Under the pieces are notes generated by a model. That model ran no database searches, had not been told where the DNA came from, and saw nothing but the letters and a program-made list of their open reading frames with translations. Of a stretch of DNA of 54,353 nt, positions 1-8,668 are shown piece by piece. Made by a program: the position numbers and the translations under genes. The stretch lies in contig JBBINY010000013.1 in the NCBI GenBank assembly GCA_037443645.1, positions 1 through 54,353 of the forward strand, in the 5' to 3' direction. How positions within the stretch are numbered: the stretch's first letter is position 1; each line of letters starts with the position of its first letter. The DNA comes from UBA2336 sp037443645. Lineage in GTDB: Bacteria; Bacteroidota; Bacteroidia; Cytophagales; Cyclobacteriaceae.

Positions 1-2
1 AG

Positions 3-89
3 GCGTTGGGAAAATTTGAAAAAGGGCAGACGATTCCGGTAAAAGTAAAACGCGGATCGGAAACGGTGATCGTGCAGGTTACGTTCTGA
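3..89 (+). CDS. C-terminal end of a PDZ-domain protein (partial)
   Basis: The frame is open from the left edge to a TGA at 87-89 and encodes 28 residues, with the pattern GKFEKGQTIPVKVKRG followed by a hydrophobic VIVQVTF end. This is typical of the last strand of a PDZ domain, in which a 'G..v.v.v.R.G' segment closes the fold. In Bacteroidetes such tails end M28 or M61 aminopeptidases and HtrA-like proteases. The catalytic part lies outside the window, so the family cannot be decided. The identification rests on pattern only. Confidence 0.5.
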   Translation, partial: ALGKFEKGQTIPVKVKRGSETVIVQVTF

Positions 90-100
90 GTGTAAGCATT

Positions 101-1243
101 TTAAACCCGCAGCAATTCCCTTGAGATCACCATCTTCTGGATTTCCGTGGTGCCTTCATAGATTTGTGTGATCTTGGCGTCACGCATCATGCGTTCAACG
201 TGATATTCCTTAACATACCCATAGCCACCGTGAATTTGAACGGCTTCGGTAGTTACTTCCTGGGCTATTTGCGAGGCGAAAAGTTTGGCCTGTGCTGCCG
301 CCTTTACGAAATTCTTGTTTTGATCTTTCAGGTATGCAGCTTGCCATACCAACAAGCGCGCTGCATCAATTTTTGTAGCCATCTCGGCCAGTTTAAACTG
401 AATGGCCTGGTGCTCGGAAAGAAAATGTCCGAACGCTTTACGTTCCCTGGCATATTTCAGGGCCAACTCATAGGCCCCTGATGCCAACCCCAGTGCCTGT
501 GAAGCAATGCCGATTCTTCCGCCATTGAGGGTGGTCATCGCGAAGGTGAAACCAAACCCATCTTCACCAATGCGATTGGCTTTAGGCACTTTTACATCGG
601 TGAACATGAGTGAGTGTGTATCCGAACCACGGATACCCATTTTGTCTTCTTTTTTTCCGACAACAAAGCCGGGCATTCCTTTCTCTATGATCAGGCCATT
701 TATTCCCTTGTGACGTTTTTCGGGATGGGTTTGCGCAATGACAATGTAAACGCTTGCGCTATTGCCATTGGTGATCCAGTTTTTAGTTCCGTTCAATAAA
801 TAATAATCGCCTTTATCTTCGGCTGTAGTACGTTGGCTGGTTGCATCCGATCCGGCCTCCGGCTCCGAAAGGCAAAATGCTCCGATAACTTCTCCTTTTG
901 CAAGTCGCTTTAAGTACTTCTCTTTTTGTTCTTCCGTACCGAATTTTTCAATCCCCCAGCACACCAGCGAGTTGTTTACTGACATGACTACCGAAGCCGA
1001 AGCATCAACTTTAGAAATTTCCTCCATAGCCAGTACGTAGGAGATGGTGTCCATCCCCCCGCCATTGTACTTCGGGTCCACCATCATGCCCATGAAGCCG
1101 AGTTCCCCCATTTTTTTTATCTGCTCAGCCGGAAATTTCTCGTGCGTGTCGCGCTCAATAACTCCGGGCAGCAATTCGGTTTGAGCGAAATCGCGGGCGG
1201 CTTGTTGCACGGCTAGTTGTTCTTCGGTGAGTTGAAAATTCAT
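101..1243 (-). CDS. acyl-CoA dehydrogenase
   Basis: 380 aa, the normal length for the short/medium-chain acyl-CoA dehydrogenase family, which oxidises acyl-CoA to 2-enoyl-CoA with FAD and passes electrons to ETF. The N-terminal helical domain starts MNFQLTEEQ. The flavin/substrate segment CLSEPEAGSD lies near residue 125, and the C-terminal segment IYEGTTEIQ carries the likely catalytic Glu near residue 363. The sequence most resembles butyryl-CoA/short-chain dehydrogenases, but chain-length specificity cannot be read from it. The ATG at 1243 gives the standard N-terminus. The gene is separated from the upstream same-strand peptidase gene by a clear terminator, so it is probably a separate transcript. 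Confidence 0.93.
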   Translation of the reverse strand: MNFQLTEEQLAVQQAARDFAQTELLPGVIERDTHEKFPAEQIKKMGELGFMGMMVDPKYNGGGMDTISYVLAMEEISKVDASASVVMSVNNSLVCWGIEKFGTEEQKEKYLKRLAKGEVIGAFCLSEPEAGSDATSQRTTAEDKGDYYLLNGTKNWITNGNSASVYIVIAQTHPEKRHKGINGLIIEKGMPGFVVGKKEDKMGIRGSDTHSLMFTDVKVPKANRIGEDGFGFTFAMTTLNGGRIGIASQALGLASGAYELALKYARERKAFGHFLSEHQAIQFKLAEMATKIDAARLLVWQAAYLKDQNKNFVKAAAQAKLFASQIAQEVTTEAVQIHGGYGYVKEYHVERMMRDAKITQIYEGTTEIQKMVISRELLRV

Positions 1244-1254
1244 ACAGGTTAGTT

Positions 1255-1287
1255 AACAAAAAAAGGCCCGGGTTGCCTCCGGGCCTT
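1255..1287 (-). terminator. Rho-independent terminator of the YugP-type peptidase gene
   Basis: A 9-bp stem, AAGGCCCGG (1263-1271) with CCGGGCCTT (1279-1287), has a short loop and, read on the minus strand, is followed by seven T (complement of A1258-1264). It lies 28 bp after the peptidase stop codon. Confidence 0.85.
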
Positions 1288-1314
1288 AAAATTAATGCAT
1301 TTATGGATTATTGG

Positions 1315-2010
1315 TTAATCGCGCCTGCCCAGGAAAATCATTACCCAGTACATCAGCGAAGCCAGTGCGGCAATGGCTGCAACCACGTAAGTCATGGCAG
1401 CCCATTTTAAGGCGTCTTTGGCCATTTCATGTTCGCGACTGGTAACAATTCCGCGGGCCTCGATCCATGCCAGGGCCCTGCGGCTGGCATCAAATTCCAC
1501 GGGAAGTGTGATGAGTGCGAATAGGGCGAATACCGTATAGCACGCAATAATCACCAGTATGGCGGTGTCGAATGAAAACAATCCTTTAACGGCAAATGCA
1601 CCGAACATCATGGCGAAAAAGATGATGTTCATAATCCGAGAGGTAATGTTTTGAACGGGTACCATTGCAGAACGGAGTTCAAGCATGCTGTAAGCCGTTG
1701 CATGTTGTACTGCGTGGCCACATTCATGCGAGGCAACGGCTGCAGCAGCAGCATTTCTGCCGTTGTAAACATCATGACTCAGATTAACAGTCTTATTCAC
1801 CGGATTATAATGATCGGTCAACTGTCCTTCAACACTGATTACCTTAACATCCTGGATGCCGTTATCAGCCAGCATGAGCCGCGCAATTTCAGCTCCTGTG
1901 AGATTTTGGTTAAGCTGAATTTGTGAGTATTCGCGGAACTTGCTCTTCAGTCGCCCACTCACCATCATCCCAACCAGCATAAAAACAACACCAATTACTA
2001 ATAGACCCAT
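1315..2010 (-). CDS. YugP-type zinc-dependent membrane metallopeptidase
   Basis: 231 aa, the full length of the neutral zinc metallopeptidase family PF04298 (Bacillus YugP). The N-terminus is one membrane segment (residues 1-17). The zinc site HECGH is at residues 95-99, after the characteristic N-x-SxxVYxGRxxxAxAVASHE run. Two to three further hydrophobic segments follow (about 120-175 and 205-228). Substrates of the family are unknown; a role in membrane protein turnover is inferred. The ATG at 2010 is preceded by a leader of about 70 nt from a consensus -7 box at 2084-2091. Confidence 0.88.
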   Translation of the reverse strand: MGLLVIGVVFMLVGMMVSGRLKSKFREYSQIQLNQNLTGAEIARLMLADNGIQDVKVISVEGQLTDHYNPVNKTVNLSHDVYNGRNAAAAAVASHECGHAVQHATAYSMLELRSAMVPVQNITSRIMNIIFFAMMFGAFAVKGLFSFDTAILVIIACYTVFALFALITLPVEFDASRRALAWIEARGIVTSREHEMAKDALKWAAMTYVVAAIAALASLMYWVMIFLGRRD

Positions 2011-2083
2011 ATCGCTTCGTTTTTGTTTATTTCCAATTAAACAACTTCCGGACCACTTTAGGTTTCTGCCATTACGGCAGAGG

Positions 2084-2091
2084 CAAAGATA
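2084..2091 (-). promoter_or_regulatory. -7 promoter box for the YugP-type gene
   Basis: The minus strand reads TATCTTTG, a perfect match to the Bacteroidetes TAnnTTTG box. A small hairpin (CTGCC/GGCAG, 2066-2080) lies in the predicted leader. No clear -33 element is seen. Confidence 0.5.
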
Positions 2092-2096
2092 GTATT

Positions 2097-3110
2097 CTAG
2101 CCGGAATCGCTTTTTCTGCTATGTAATATAATGTACGTAGACAGTAGAGCCAGGCACCCGCCAACAATCATAAGAAGGGTTTGCCAGGCATGGAAAACAA
2201 ACGTAAATGCTACTGCATCCGCCCTGGGTACCTGGTAAAGAAAAGATAGGGAGGCCGGCACCAGCATGTGGTATGAGCCGGTGCCACCAGGCAACGGGAT
2301 AACCATAGCAACGGAGCCAACGGCAAACACCAAAATAACGGCACTCCAGCCCAGGTGGCTGGTTTCATCAAATGCCTTAATCACCGTATAGCTCATGGCA
2401 AAGTACAGCGCCCAAATCAGGAATGAATAGAAATAAAAAAGTGAATGGTTATTGAGGCGCAAAACTGTACCCAATCCGGATTTAAAGCCTTTCCAGAATC
2501 GGAGTACACTAGTCCGGAGGCGCGCATTCCGGCTGATCAGCAAATAACCGATAATGCCCGCCACAGCCACGATAAGTCCGCCAATCAAGCCTGGTAGAAG
2601 TGAATTGTTTCCTGCCGATGCTATGGGCAGGGATCGGATGAAGCCCATCAGCTTGTCGGATTCAACAACAAAGGCAACCAGCAAAATAAGGATGAAGCAG
2701 ATAAAGTCAATAGCCCGTTCGGCAATCACGGTGCCAAAGGTTTTGTCAAACGGAGATTGATTGAGTTTATACAGGTTGTAGCATCGGCTTACCTCACCTC
2801 CGCGCGGAATTACCAGGTTGATCAGGTAGCCGTTCATCAACGAAAGAAAACTGTAGTACAATGAGGTGCTGTGGCCGGTTGGCTCAATGAGCATACGCCA
2901 GCGTTCAGCACGGATCAGGTGACTGATCATTGCCAGCAAGGCCATCAGCATAAGCCAGCCTTTATCAGCCAACTGCCAGGTGTGAAGCAGGTAACTCCAC
3001 TTGCTTTGCTCGTTTGCCGGAGTGATAGCCCGCAATGAATACCAAACCAGAAATGCGGAAATGAAAACCAACGCCAGGTATTGGATGAGTGTACGCAAAT
3101 GGGAAGTCAC
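2097..3110 (-). CDS. UPF0104/LPG_synthase_TM-type membrane protein
   Basis: A polytopic membrane protein of about 337 aa with eight or so hydrophobic segments. It has family hallmarks of the lysylphosphatidylglycerol synthase TM/UPF0104 group: RAERWRMLI after the second helix, PRGGEVSR near residue 105 and PLPGGTGSYH near residue 275. Members are thought to move or flip lipids; the substrate is unknown. The frame is open to 3194, but a near-consensus -7 box (TATCTTTC, 3136-3143, minus) lies inside that extension. I therefore prefer the GTG at 3110, giving an N-terminus just before the first helix. In many Bacteroidetes this gene follows panC-panD; those genes are not seen here. Confidence 0.8.
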   Translation of the reverse strand: MTSHLRTLIQYLALVFISAFLVWYSLRAITPANEQSKWSYLLHTWQLADKGWLMLMALLAMISHLIRAERWRMLIEPTGHSTSLYYSFLSLMNGYLINLVIPRGGEVSRCYNLYKLNQSPFDKTFGTVIAERAIDFICFILILLVAFVVESDKLMGFIRSLPIASAGNNSLLPGLIGGLIVAVAGIIGYLLISRNARLRTSVLRFWKGFKSGLGTVLRLNNHSLFYFYSFLIWALYFAMSYTVIKAFDETSHLGWSAVILVFAVGSVAMVIPLPGGTGSYHMLVPASLSFLYQVPRADAVAFTFVFHAWQTLLMIVGGCLALLSTYIILHSRKSDSG

Positions 3111-3296
3111 CACAAGCAAGATTAATGTTGAGTCGGAAAGATAAGACTTGGCGGCATAAGCACCGTATAACGGGCCCCGGCAAACAGCCGCCAAAGGGCT
3201 TACAGAAAACGGCCAAAAATCAGTTAACTGCCTTGAAATTCGTTGAAAATGTGGGTGTTAGCAGGCCAGACACGGAAGGGGAAATTCTGAGAAGGG

Positions 3297-3327
3297 TTGA
3301 ATAAGGGGGGTATTTTTTGTACCTTTG
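3297..3327 (+). promoter_or_regulatory. Promoter for the glycogen synthase-like gene
   Basis: TTG (3297-3299), a 20-nt spacer and TACCTTTG (3320-3327) together fit the Bacteroidetes primary sigma consensus TTG-N17-23-TAnnTTTG. The box rules out start codons upstream of the ATG at 3364. Confidence 0.75.
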
Positions 3328-3363
3328 TGGTTCATTTTTCCGTTCGGTAATAAAATTATCCCT

Positions 3364-4167
3364 ATGTCAAAACTTCGTATCCTTTATGTAGCCAGTGAGA
3401 TTAACCCGTTTCTTCAAACTTCGGAAGTGGCCGATTTTGTGCGCAAGCTTCCGCAGTATATGCAGGAAAAGGGGATGGAGATCCGGATACTGGTACCCCG
3501 GTTTGGAATTATTAATGAACGCAAAAACCGGCTGCATGAAGTGGTGAGGTTGTCGGGTATTAACATTGCGGTAGGCGATGAAGAGAAGCCGCTTACCATT
3601 AAAGTAGCCTCTATTCCCAACGCCAAACTGCAGGTTTACTTCATTGACAACGAAGACTATTTCCACCGCAAGTCTGTTTTCCACGATAAAGAAAACCGGT
3701 TTTACGAAGACAACGATGAACGCGCCATTTTCTTCTGCAAAGGAGCTATCGAGACCGTGCGCAAACTGGGCTGGGCTCCTGATGTGGTGCATTGCAACGA
3801 TTGGATAACCAGTTTTATCCCGCTGTACCTGAAGTCCACCTATAAAAATGATCCGTTGTTTAAGAACACCAAAACCGTGTTCACCATTTACAACAACGAC
3901 TTCTCCTACAAATTCAAAGGCGATATCCTTTCAAAGGTGAAGATGATGGACATTGAAGATAAAATGCTCGGTAATCTGAAGACTGCCGATTATGAGGGCT
4001 TTATCAAAATGGGCGTTGAGTTTTCCGATGCCGTAATTGTGGCAGGCGAAAACAAAAAAATAAAAGGCCTTTTCTCCAAGATGAAGGAGAAGAAAGTAGA
4101 GACCATTGACAAATCAGAAAACTACACCGAATCATACTTCAATTTGTATAATGAGCTTGTGGGTTAA
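3364..4167 (+). CDS. Glycogen/starch synthase-like protein, GT5 N-terminal domain only
   Basis: 267 aa, about half of a normal glycogen synthase (about 480 aa). The N-terminus SKLRILYVASEINPF and the central VHCNDWITSFIPLYLK match the GT5 N-terminal Rossmann domain. The canonical nucleotide-sugar loop KxGGL after 'E..PF' is replaced by LQTSEVADF, and the whole C-terminal GT-B domain is missing. Classical ADP-glucose transfer therefore looks unlikely from this chain alone. The short form next to a DUF4270 lipoprotein and glmS is a recurrent Bacteroidetes arrangement, so I read it as a family trait and not as local damage. The ATG at 3364 lies downstream of the promoter. Its 3' end overlaps the DUF4270 gene by 17 bp. 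Confidence 0.75.
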   Translation: MSKLRILYVASEINPFLQTSEVADFVRKLPQYMQEKGMEIRILVPRFGIINERKNRLHEVVRLSGINIAVGDEEKPLTIKVASIPNAKLQVYFIDNEDYFHRKSVFHDKENRFYEDNDERAIFFCKGAIETVRKLGWAPDVVHCNDWITSFIPLYLKSTYKNDPLFKNTKTVFTIYNNDFSYKFKGDILSKVKMMDIEDKMLGNLKTADYEGFIKMGVEFSDAVIVAGENKKIKGLFSKMKEKKVETIDKSENYTESYFNLYNELVG

Positions 4168-5614
4168 ACGAATCGGGCAGCTTCTTTTGGCTGCCCTGTT
4201 CTTGTTGGCTTGTGAAGATGAGGCCAGTTTGTTAGGATTCAGAAATCCAAATTCTAAGTTTGACGTTCGCTACATCGAATTCCCGGTAGGCAGCAGTGTG
4301 TTGTGGCTGGATTCGATGCGGTCCAGTAATTTTTACTCTCCGCAAGAAATAAACAGGCTATTGTTAGGTACCTATACGGATGACAAGTTAGGAGAAGTAA
4401 CTGCCGGATTTTATTCACAATTTTTCCCGACCACAACAGTTAAAATTGCCACAAACTCAACCTTTGATTCAGCAGTCCTTCAGCTTAGGTTTGACCTGTA
4501 TACGTATGGTGCTATATCGTTGGAAAGGCAGTACTTTAAAGTATATGAGTTGAGTAAAGAGATTTCCCGCAGTTTTTCGGGTTACTACTTCAATAAAACA
4601 TCGGTTCCCCTCGGCCCGCAAGTCGCTGAAGGGAGTTTTATCATCAATCCGTTGGAGTTTGAACAAATTCGCGGATCAGGAAAGGATACCACGATAATTG
4701 TTCGCGTTCCGTTAAGCCCTGCGTTTAGTCAAAGGCTGTTTGATGCTGCGTTGCAGTATGCCAATGCCACAAGCGCACAAGACTCCATGTTTGTCAGATT
4801 CAATCTATTTGTAAAGGAGTTTAAAGGCTTAGCCGTATTGCCTACCGGTGGCGATAAGATTGTTGGGTTTGATCCTGTGAAATTCGAATCAAGGATAATT
4901 TTGCATTATCAGACACCAACTATTGACAGCCTGACCATTAATCTCCCCCTTGCCGGAAGTGGCATAACGAGCTTTAACGAAATTAAATCCGATCGTTCAG
5001 GATCTGAGGTTGATGTAACCCAGTACTTTACAGATTTTGAACCGACTACCGGGCTTCGCTGTGTTCAAACAGGAGTTGGATTATTCACGAAACTCGATTT
5101 TTCCGAGTTTATCAGTTTTCTTGAATCGGACACCATTCCAAACATTGCCATCAATTCGGCCGAACTGGTGATTTCAAATGTTGAGTCGACCGAAACGCTC
5201 GCCCCTCCGGGCGAACTGTACCTCCGGTTGCTGGATCCTGACAACCGGCTAAAGGTGTTTAACCGGCAAAAAACAACTGCCGCACGCGATCGGGATCAGA
5301 AAATTCTCACCCTGTACAACAACAGTACCCGCACCCTGAACCCGGATTATACGGTGGTTGGGATTGACAGCGTGTTTACCGTATTCAGTGAGACAGGATC
5401 CTATATGAATCTGTCATACTCTTCTTCAAACAACAGTTACCGGGGTTTCCTTACTCTTTTTGCCCAGGAACTGGCCGTTGATGAGATTGACAAGCCGCGG
5501 TTCAGGTATTTTGTTCTCTATCCGCGAAATGGGGCAAAAGGTGTAAATCGGGTTCTGTTCAATAAAGACAACATCAAATTCCGCGTGTACTACACCCTGC
5601 CAAAACCCATCTAA
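4151..5614 (+). CDS. DUF4270 family lipoprotein
   Basis: 487 aa starting MSLWVKRIGQLLLAALF, with lipobox LLAC placing the lipidated Cys at residue 21; it is therefore an envelope lipoprotein. The rest is beta-rich, with the DUF4270 style of repeated 'D.a.L.l' strands and a C-terminal IKFRVYYTLPK strand. Function is unknown; DUF4270 proteins are found in Bacteroidetes next to the short glycogen synthase and glmS, as here. I chose the ATG at 4151, which overlaps the previous gene, because it begins the signal peptide directly. The frame extends to 4106, but those 15 residues would precede the signal. The next gene starts 2 bp after its stop, so the three genes look like one operon. Confidence 0.8.
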   Translation: MSLWVKRIGQLLLAALFLLACEDEASLLGFRNPNSKFDVRYIEFPVGSSVLWLDSMRSSNFYSPQEINRLLLGTYTDDKLGEVTAGFYSQFFPTTTVKIATNSTFDSAVLQLRFDLYTYGAISLERQYFKVYELSKEISRSFSGYYFNKTSVPLGPQVAEGSFIINPLEFEQIRGSGKDTTIIVRVPLSPAFSQRLFDAALQYANATSAQDSMFVRFNLFVKEFKGLAVLPTGGDKIVGFDPVKFESRIILHYQTPTIDSLTINLPLAGSGITSFNEIKSDRSGSEVDVTQYFTDFEPTTGLRCVQTGVGLFTKLDFSEFISFLESDTIPNIAINSAELVISNVESTETLAPPGELYLRLLDPDNRLKVFNRQKTTAARDRDQKILTLYNNSTRTLNPDYTVVGIDSVFTVFSETGSYMNLSYSSSNNSYRGFLTLFAQELAVDEIDKPRFRYFVLYPRNGAKGVNRVLFNKDNIKFRVYYTLPKPI

Positions 5615-5616
5615 CT

Positions 5617-7452
5617 ATGTGCGGAATCGTTGCCTACATCGGGCACCGCGATGCCCAGAGCGTTATCCTGAAAGGACTCAGGCGGTTGGAATACCGCGGT
5701 TATGATAGTGCGGGCATAGCCTTGCTTAACAAAGGCCTTAACGTTTATAAAAAGAAAGGCAAAGTAAGCGAACTGGAAGATCACATCAACGGTGAGTTGT
5801 TAAGCAGCCACATCGGCATCGGGCATACGCGGTGGGCTACCCATGGAGAGCCTAACGACACCAACGCACACCCGCATTATTCGGCCTCCAGAAAGCTGGC
5901 CATCATTCATAACGGTATCATCGAGAATTACAGTGCGCTCAAGCAGGAACTCATTAACAAGGGGCATCGGTTTATCAGTGAAACCGATACCGAAGTTCTG
6001 ATCCATTTTATTGAGGACATCCAGCAAAGCAATAACTATCCATTGGATGAAGCCGTACGCATTGCCCTTACCCAGGTAATAGGAGCGTATGCCATTGTGG
6101 TGATGTCAGCCGAAAACCCCGATCTGCTTATTGCTGCCCGCAAAGGCAGCCCGCTGGTGATTGGAATAGGCAAGGACGAGTTTTTCATGGCATCCGATGC
6201 CACCCCGATTATTGAATACACCAAAGATGTGGTGTACCTGAATGATCAGGAGATCGCTGTGATTGACAACGGAACCTTGCGGATAAAAACAATTGAGGAT
6301 GCGCCCACTACGCCTTATATCCAGCGACTGGAAATGGAGCTGGAAGCCATTGAGAAGGGTGGGTTTGAGCATTTTATGCTAAAAGAAATTTTTGAACAGT
6401 CCCGCTCCATTAAAGATTGCCTCCGCGGCCGGTTAGATGTTGCTTCAGGACGCCTGGTGCTTGGGGGCATTCGTGAGTATTTAAATAAAATGGTGAATGC
6501 CGACCGCATTATAATTGTAGCCTGCGGTACGTCCTGGCATGCCGGCCTTGTTGCGGAGTACATGATTGAAGAATTCTGCCGGATTCCGGTGGAGGTTGAA
6601 TATGCTTCGGAGTTTCGATACCGTAACCCAATTATACAAGAGGGTGATGTTGTTATTGCCATCTCACAATCCGGTGAAACTGCCGATACGCTCGCTGCCA
6701 TTGAACTGGCCAAGTCGAAGGGAGCCATTATCATCGGTGTGTGCAACGTGGTAGGTTCATCCATTGCACGTGCCTCGCATGCCGGGTCCTACACCCATGC
6801 CGGCCCTGAAATTGGAGTGGCCAGCACCAAAGCGTTTACGGCACAATTGACTGTTCTCAGCATGATCTGCCTGATTGTGGCACAGAAGAAGGGCACCATT
6901 ACCGATCGCAAATTCCACGAAATGCTGGTTGAACTTGAAAACCTGCCAGGCAAGGTGGAGGAAGTATTAAAGCAAAACAACAAGATCAAGGAGCTTGCTA
7001 ATACATTTAAGGACGCTACCAACTTCTTATACCTGGGACGCGGCTTTAATTTTCCGGTCGCTCTTGAAGGGGCATTAAAACTGAAGGAGATATCCTACAT
7101 CCATGCAGAGGGTTATCCGGCTGCTGAGATGAAGCACGGACCAATTGCCCTGATTGATGAGGAAATGCCGGTTGTATTTATTGCCACCCACGACAGTTCA
7201 TACGAAAAGATTGTGTCAAACGTGCAGGAAGTAAAGGCACGGAAGGGAAGAGTTATTTCGGTAGTTACTGAGGGCGATAACCTGATACCTGGAATGGCTG
7301 AGTTTGTTATTGAAGTTCCGGCTGTTCAGGAAGCGCTGATGCCGATCGTATCGGTTATCCCGCTGCAACTGCTTTCGTATCACATTGCTGTGATGCGTGG
7401 ATGCAATGTTGATCAGCCAAGAAATCTTGCCAAGTCTGTAACGGTGGAGTGA
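5617..7452 (+). CDS. glmS: Glutamine-fructose-6-phosphate aminotransferase (isomerising)
   Basis: 611 aa, full length. The mature N-terminus MCGIVAYIG provides the Cys2 glutaminase nucleophile. The GATase2 domain has the TRWATHG and HNGIIENY motifs. Two SIS isomerase domains follow (about 285-425 and 455-595), with CGTSWHAG and SQSGETADT, and the C-terminus is PRNLAKSVTVE. The enzyme makes glucosamine-6-phosphate for peptidoglycan and lipid A. It is the last gene of the GT5-DUF4270-glmS run and is convergent with the next gene, with 1 bp between the two stop codons. No glmS ribozyme-like leader is evident, as expected outside Firmicutes. Confidence 0.98.
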   Translation: MCGIVAYIGHRDAQSVILKGLRRLEYRGYDSAGIALLNKGLNVYKKKGKVSELEDHINGELLSSHIGIGHTRWATHGEPNDTNAHPHYSASRKLAIIHNGIIENYSALKQELINKGHRFISETDTEVLIHFIEDIQQSNNYPLDEAVRIALTQVIGAYAIVVMSAENPDLLIAARKGSPLVIGIGKDEFFMASDATPIIEYTKDVVYLNDQEIAVIDNGTLRIKTIEDAPTTPYIQRLEMELEAIEKGGFEHFMLKEIFEQSRSIKDCLRGRLDVASGRLVLGGIREYLNKMVNADRIIIVACGTSWHAGLVAEYMIEEFCRIPVEVEYASEFRYRNPIIQEGDVVIAISQSGETADTLAAIELAKSKGAIIIGVCNVVGSSIARASHAGSYTHAGPEIGVASTKAFTAQLTVLSMICLIVAQKKGTITDRKFHEMLVELENLPGKVEEVLKQNNKIKELANTFKDATNFLYLGRGFNFPVALEGALKLKEISYIHAEGYPAAEMKHGPIALIDEEMPVVFIATHDSSYEKIVSNVQEVKARKGRVISVVTEGDNLIPGMAEFVIEVPAVQEALMPIVSVIPLQLLSYHIAVMRGCNVDQPRNLAKSVTVE

Positions 7453-7453
7453 T

Positions 7454-8116
7454 CTACGCCATCAGGTACTCCTTTTTCAGCAACGGACAAATTTTGTAAC
7501 GCTCATCGTGCGTGTCCTCGTATATGGCTTCGAGCAGTTCGTACACATGCTTTACGCCAATGCGCTCACACCACTCAAACGGACCGTAAGGGTAATTAGT
7601 GCCTAGTTTCATCGCCTGATCGATGGCATCGCGGGTAGCGGTTCCCTCCTGCACGGTGTAATAGGCTTCATTAATAATCATGCAGATGATGCGGGGAGTT
7701 ACCAGGCCAACCCGATCGTCAACAACCAGGTAGCGGGTATTAAGTTGCCTGCATATAGAGGACAACTCGCCTTCATGCCCCGGTTCAAGCCGGCAAACTT
7801 CCAGTACTTCGCGATTAACAAAGGTGGGCAATCCGTTAAACCCGAAAACATGAGCCTTGATCCTGTGATCGGCAAGGTTGGATAGCTCAGCCAGTGAAAT
7901 TTTGGCGGTGTTCAAAAAAACACGGGCTGTTGGCTTTTCTCTGTAGATTTCAATCTGAAAGGGTTCTTCGTCAATAATAAAGTCAAACACCAGGTCGCTG
8001 CCGGTTACAAACCGCTCGGCTTCGCGGTGGTCGCCTTCCAGGGTGTAGTGATGCTCACCAAACTTTGCCCGGCATTCGTCAAGGTTTCGGGCATTGCCAA
8101 CCATCAGGATGTTCAT
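7454..8116 (-). CDS. 3-hydroxyacyl-CoA dehydrogenase C-terminal domain protein
   Basis: 220 aa. The C-terminal half (about 115-215) matches the 3HCDH C-domain, with IINEAYYTVQEGTATRDAIDQ-type helices and LGTNYPYGPFEW. The N-terminal half looks like a worn-down Rossmann domain: it starts MNILMVGNA but lacks GxGxxG and is shorter than the usual 180 aa. It still carries PTFVNREVLE where active enzymes have the substrate-contact 'NR'. A role in acyl-CoA metabolism is inferred; NAD binding is doubtful. Bacteroidetes commonly carry this short form. The gene is divergent from ridA, with a near-consensus -7 box (TATCTTTC) at 8151-8158 on its strand. Confidence 0.72.
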   Translation of the reverse strand: MNILMVGNARNLDECRAKFGEHHYTLEGDHREAERFVTGSDLVFDFIIDEEPFQIEIYREKPTARVFLNTAKISLAELSNLADHRIKAHVFGFNGLPTFVNREVLEVCRLEPGHEGELSSICRQLNTRYLVVDDRVGLVTPRIICMIINEAYYTVQEGTATRDAIDQAMKLGTNYPYGPFEWCERIGVKHVYELLEAIYEDTHDERYKICPLLKKEYLMA

Positions 8117-8133
8117 GAAATGGTTTTGTTTTC

Positions 8134-8141
8134 TATTTTTG
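8134..8141 (+). promoter_or_regulatory. -7 promoter box for ridA
   Basis: TATTTTTG matches TAnnTTTG and lies 35 nt before the ridA ATG. No convincing -33 element is seen. Confidence 0.45.
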
Positions 8142-8176
8142 AAACTGTACGAAAGATAATTGTTAAACCCATACGT

Positions 8177-8557
8177 ATGTCAAAATCGGTTGTTTATTCA
8201 CCCCAGGCGCCCGAGCCCATCGGCCCGTATAGCCAGGCGATACAGGTTGGCAACATGCTGTTTATCAGTGGACAGATTGCCATTCAGAAACCTTCCGGAA
8301 ACCTCGTCACCGGGAATATTGCTGACGAAACAGCCCAGGTAATGAAAAACCTGGGTGAAATTCTCAAGGCAGCAGGCATGGACTTTTCTCATGTTGTGAA
8401 AAGCACCATATTTTTGAAAGACATGAACAACTTTCCGGTTGTTAATGAAGTGTATGGAAAGCAGTTTCCGTCTAATCCGCCTGCCCGCGAAACAGTTGAA
8501 GTAAGCCGGCTGCCAAAGGATGTGAATGTGGAGATTTCGTGTATTGCGGTAAAATAG
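8177..8557 (+). CDS. ridA: RidA-family 2-iminobutanoate/2-iminopropanoate deaminase
   Basis: 126 aa, the family length. The family pattern PEPIGPYSQAI, the LFISGQIA segment and the C-terminal PARETVEVSRLPKDVNVEI are all present, including the conserved Arg that binds the substrate carboxylate. It removes reactive enamine/imine intermediates released by PLP enzymes. The ATG at 8177 gives the standard N-terminus; the frame is open upstream to 8027, but that would run through the neighbouring gene's start and the promoter. Confidence 0.95.
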   Translation: MSKSVVYSPQAPEPIGPYSQAIQVGNMLFISGQIAIQKPSGNLVTGNIADETAQVMKNLGEILKAAGMDFSHVVKSTIFLKDMNNFPVVNEVYGKQFPSNPPARETVEVSRLPKDVNVEISCIAVK

Positions 8558-8651
8558 TTGTTGGTTATTCGTTGGTTGTTGTTCGTTTAGTATTGGTTAG
8601 TGATTTGTCCAGGGAATGAATAAAAGATAACGCACAGCAAATAACAAACAA
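8558..8651 (+). repeat. Low-complexity GTTGGTTATT-type repeat with inverted ends
   Basis: The ridA-glnS gap is made of variants of TTGGTTATTCG. TTGTTGGTTATT (8558-8569) is matched by its inverted near-copy AATAACAAACAA (8640-8651, one mismatch). It may fold as a bidirectional transcript end between the convergent genes. No gene is seen in it. Confidence 0.45.
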
Positions 8652-8668
8652 TTCATAAAATAAACGAA

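Noticed and set aside
8027..8176. Open frame extending ridA upstream by 50 codons
   Set aside because: It would cover the neighbouring gene's start and the -7 box; family length fits ATG 8177.
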